The position numbers and the translations under genes were made by a program. The notes under the pieces were generated by a model, which saw nothing but the letters and a program-made list of their open reading frames with translations, was not told where the DNA came from and ran no database searches. A DNA stretch of 64,000 nt from Litoreibacter halocynthiae (lineage in GTDB: Bacteria > Pseudomonadota > Alphaproteobacteria > Rhodobacterales > Rhodobacteraceae): the NCBI RefSeq assembly GCF_004365635.1, contig NZ_SOBH01000001.1:558001-622000 (forward strand), in the 5' to 3' direction. Each line of letters begins with the position of its first letter. Position 1 is the first letter of the stretch. Below are positions 62,974-64,000 of this stretch, in pieces.

Positions 62974-64000
62974 GTGCCCGACGCACCCACTGCGATGATC
63001 CTTGTCCAAAACAACGCCGAAGGGGACGTCCTGACCTGTGTGGAGGGGCTGAGTTTTTGGGGCGGAGTCGATCCTGATACGGGGGTGATCATTGATGCTC
63101 ACCATCCCGATCACGGAGCTTGCCTTGCCGGAAAAATTGTTTTGATGCCAAGCTCGCGCGGGTCGTGCAGCGGCAGTGGGGTCTTGTTGCAATTGGCCCG
63201 GAATGGCTGCGCCCCTGCCGCGCTCGTGTTTCGCGAAGATGAGGACATCCTGACACTGGGCGCGATGATCGCCGAGCGCCTTTTCGACCGTCCGGTCGCC
63301 ATATTACGGCTCTCCCCAATGGTCTACGACGACTTGTCCAAAGCAACCGTCGCAAAAATTAGCGGGAACGAGTTGTTTTTTGACGGGCAGGCAGTGGCCT
63401 TATCACATCCTGATCTGGATGAATTGGTTTTGAATGACACCGACCGAGCCATGCTGACCGGTCAAGAAGGGCCAGCGCTGCAAGTTGCGATGGAAGTCTT
63501 GTGCATGATGGCGGCGTCGCAAGTCGCGTGTGATCTTGTCGATGTGAGCCGCGCGCATATCGACGGCTGTATTCTTGCCCATGATGCCAATCTCGACTTC
63601 GCAGAAAAGATGCACAAGATGGGGGCGAAGACCCGCATACCCACCACGATCAACGCGATTTCGGTCGACCGCAAAAATTGGTCATCTCAAGGGGTGGTAC
63701 CTGATTTTGGCAATAAAGCCAGCCGTCTTGCAGATGCCTATGTGAATATGGGCGCGCGCGCGACCTTTACCTGCGCCCCCTACCTTTTGGACGACACGCC
63801 ACAATTGGGCGAGGCCATTGGCTGGTCCGAGTCGAATGCTGTGATCTATGCAAATTCCGTGCTCGGCGCACGAACCGAGAAACACCCGGATTACCTGGAC
63901 TTGTTCATAGCCATGACGGGTCGCGCACCGAATACCGGCGTGTATCTCGACGCCAATCGCGCGCCTGTGTGTGAATTGCGCGTCGTGTTGCCCGAGACCT
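62974..64000 (+). CDS. Aconitase X, fused two-domain form (cis-3-hydroxy-L-proline dehydratase candidate); 3' end outside window
   Basis: A frame of 342 codons is open to the window end. Residues ~1-130 are the DUF126 swivel domain: EGLSFWGGVDPDTGVIID, SSRGSCSGSGVLLQLARNGCAPAA. From about residue 150 it is DUF521: MLTGQEGPALQVAMEVL, CDLVDVSRAHIDGC, TTINAISVD, ATFTCAPYLLDDTP, WSESNAVIYANSVLGARTE. Fused AcnX (type I) enzymes dehydrate cis-3-hydroxy-L-proline. Start taken as GTG 62974, nine bases after GAGG; ATG 62965 in frame is possible. Follows the Pot-type importer closely, so the importer may carry hydroxyproline or a derivative instead of creatine. Confidence 0.88.
   Translation, partial: MPDAPTAMILVQNNAEGDVLTCVEGLSFWGGVDPDTGVIIDAHHPDHGACLAGKIVLMPSSRGSCSGSGVLLQLARNGCAPAALVFREDEDILTLGAMIAERLFDRPVAILRLSPMVYDDLSKATVAKISGNELFFDGQAVALSHPDLDELVLNDTDRAMLTGQEGPALQVAMEVLCMMAASQVACDLVDVSRAHIDGCILAHDANLDFAEKMHKMGAKTRIPTTINAISVDRKNWSSQGVVPDFGNKASRLADAYVNMGARATFTCAPYLLDDTPQLGEAIGWSESNAVIYANSVLGARTEKHPDYLDLFIAMTGRAPNTGVYLDANRAPVCELRVVLPET

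Noticed and set aside
38543-64000. Second attachment site repeating the tRNA-Thr 3' end
   Set aside because: Searched by eye for GGTTCGAGTCC and did not find a copy; it may be outside the window or lost.

Overview
The window looks like chromosome of a marine alphaproteobacterium of the roseobacter group (Rhodobacterales). The evidence is the gene content: two TRAP transporter loci, the ccmABCD block beside acnA, sdhE, an LdtR-type MarR regulator, a DUF2312 protein and several ABC uptake loci for small amines, at moderately high GC. This placement is inference from gene content, not from a marker-gene tree.

Layout. (1) 1-6.4 kb: a LysR gene cut by the window edge, divergent from a TAXI-type TRAP transporter (solute receptor plus fused DctQM permease), a DadA-like FAD amine dehydrogenase and an Asp/Glu/hydantoin racemase. 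(2) 6.5-13.5 kb: a second LysR gene, divergent from a three-gene TRAP transporter, a three-subunit FAD/[2Fe-2S] amine dehydrogenase (OoxB/OoxA/HcnABC type) and RidA. Each locus is a self-contained 'import an amine or D-amino acid, then oxidise it' cassette. (3) 13.7-18.1 kb: an eroded accessory stretch with hxlR and nitroreductase genes that have lost their 5' ends and abut head to head, an hchA gene with an in-frame amber codon, a FrnE-type DsbA protein, and a LacI gene divergent from a PhyH dioxygenase. (4) 18.1-38.3 kb: core-like backbone with aatA, an XRE regulator, sdhE, ldtR, ccmDCBA, acnA with a strong terminator, ICMT-family and DUF1223 proteins, an LpxL-like acyltransferase, a nitrile hydratase with a split beta subunit, a phosphotransferase/acyl-CoA dehydrogenase/FadJ-like cluster and DUF2312.

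(5) 38.4-55.7 kb: tRNA-Thr(UGU) with a decayed tyrosine integrase just downstream, then a large 2-aminoethylphosphonate (AEP) locus. It has a LysR regulator, phnW-phnA-phnY (AEP to phosphonoacetaldehyde to phosphonoacetate to acetate plus phosphate), pbfA (entry point for 1-hydroxy-AEP), an EamA transporter, a Na/Pi-type transporter that could export surplus phosphate, a DeoR regulator, a large dimethylglycine/sarcosine-dehydrogenase-like flavoprotein with a folate domain, and an AEP-type ABC importer (phnS-phnT-fused phnU). The flavoprotein inside this locus suggests that N-methylated AEP may be demethylated here, which is the most interesting hypothesis in the window. (6) 55.7-56.8 kb: decayed DNA with the frameshifted tail of a CPA1 antiporter. 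(7) 56.8-64 kb: creatinase, a Pot-type ABC importer and a fused aconitase X (candidate cis-3-hydroxy-L-proline dehydratase) running off the end.

Two regulatory patterns stand out. All four transporter solute-binding-protein genes are followed at once by a GC-rich hairpin without a U-tract, before the next gene of the operon. The ldtR ribosome binding site lies inside a perfect 10-bp stem.
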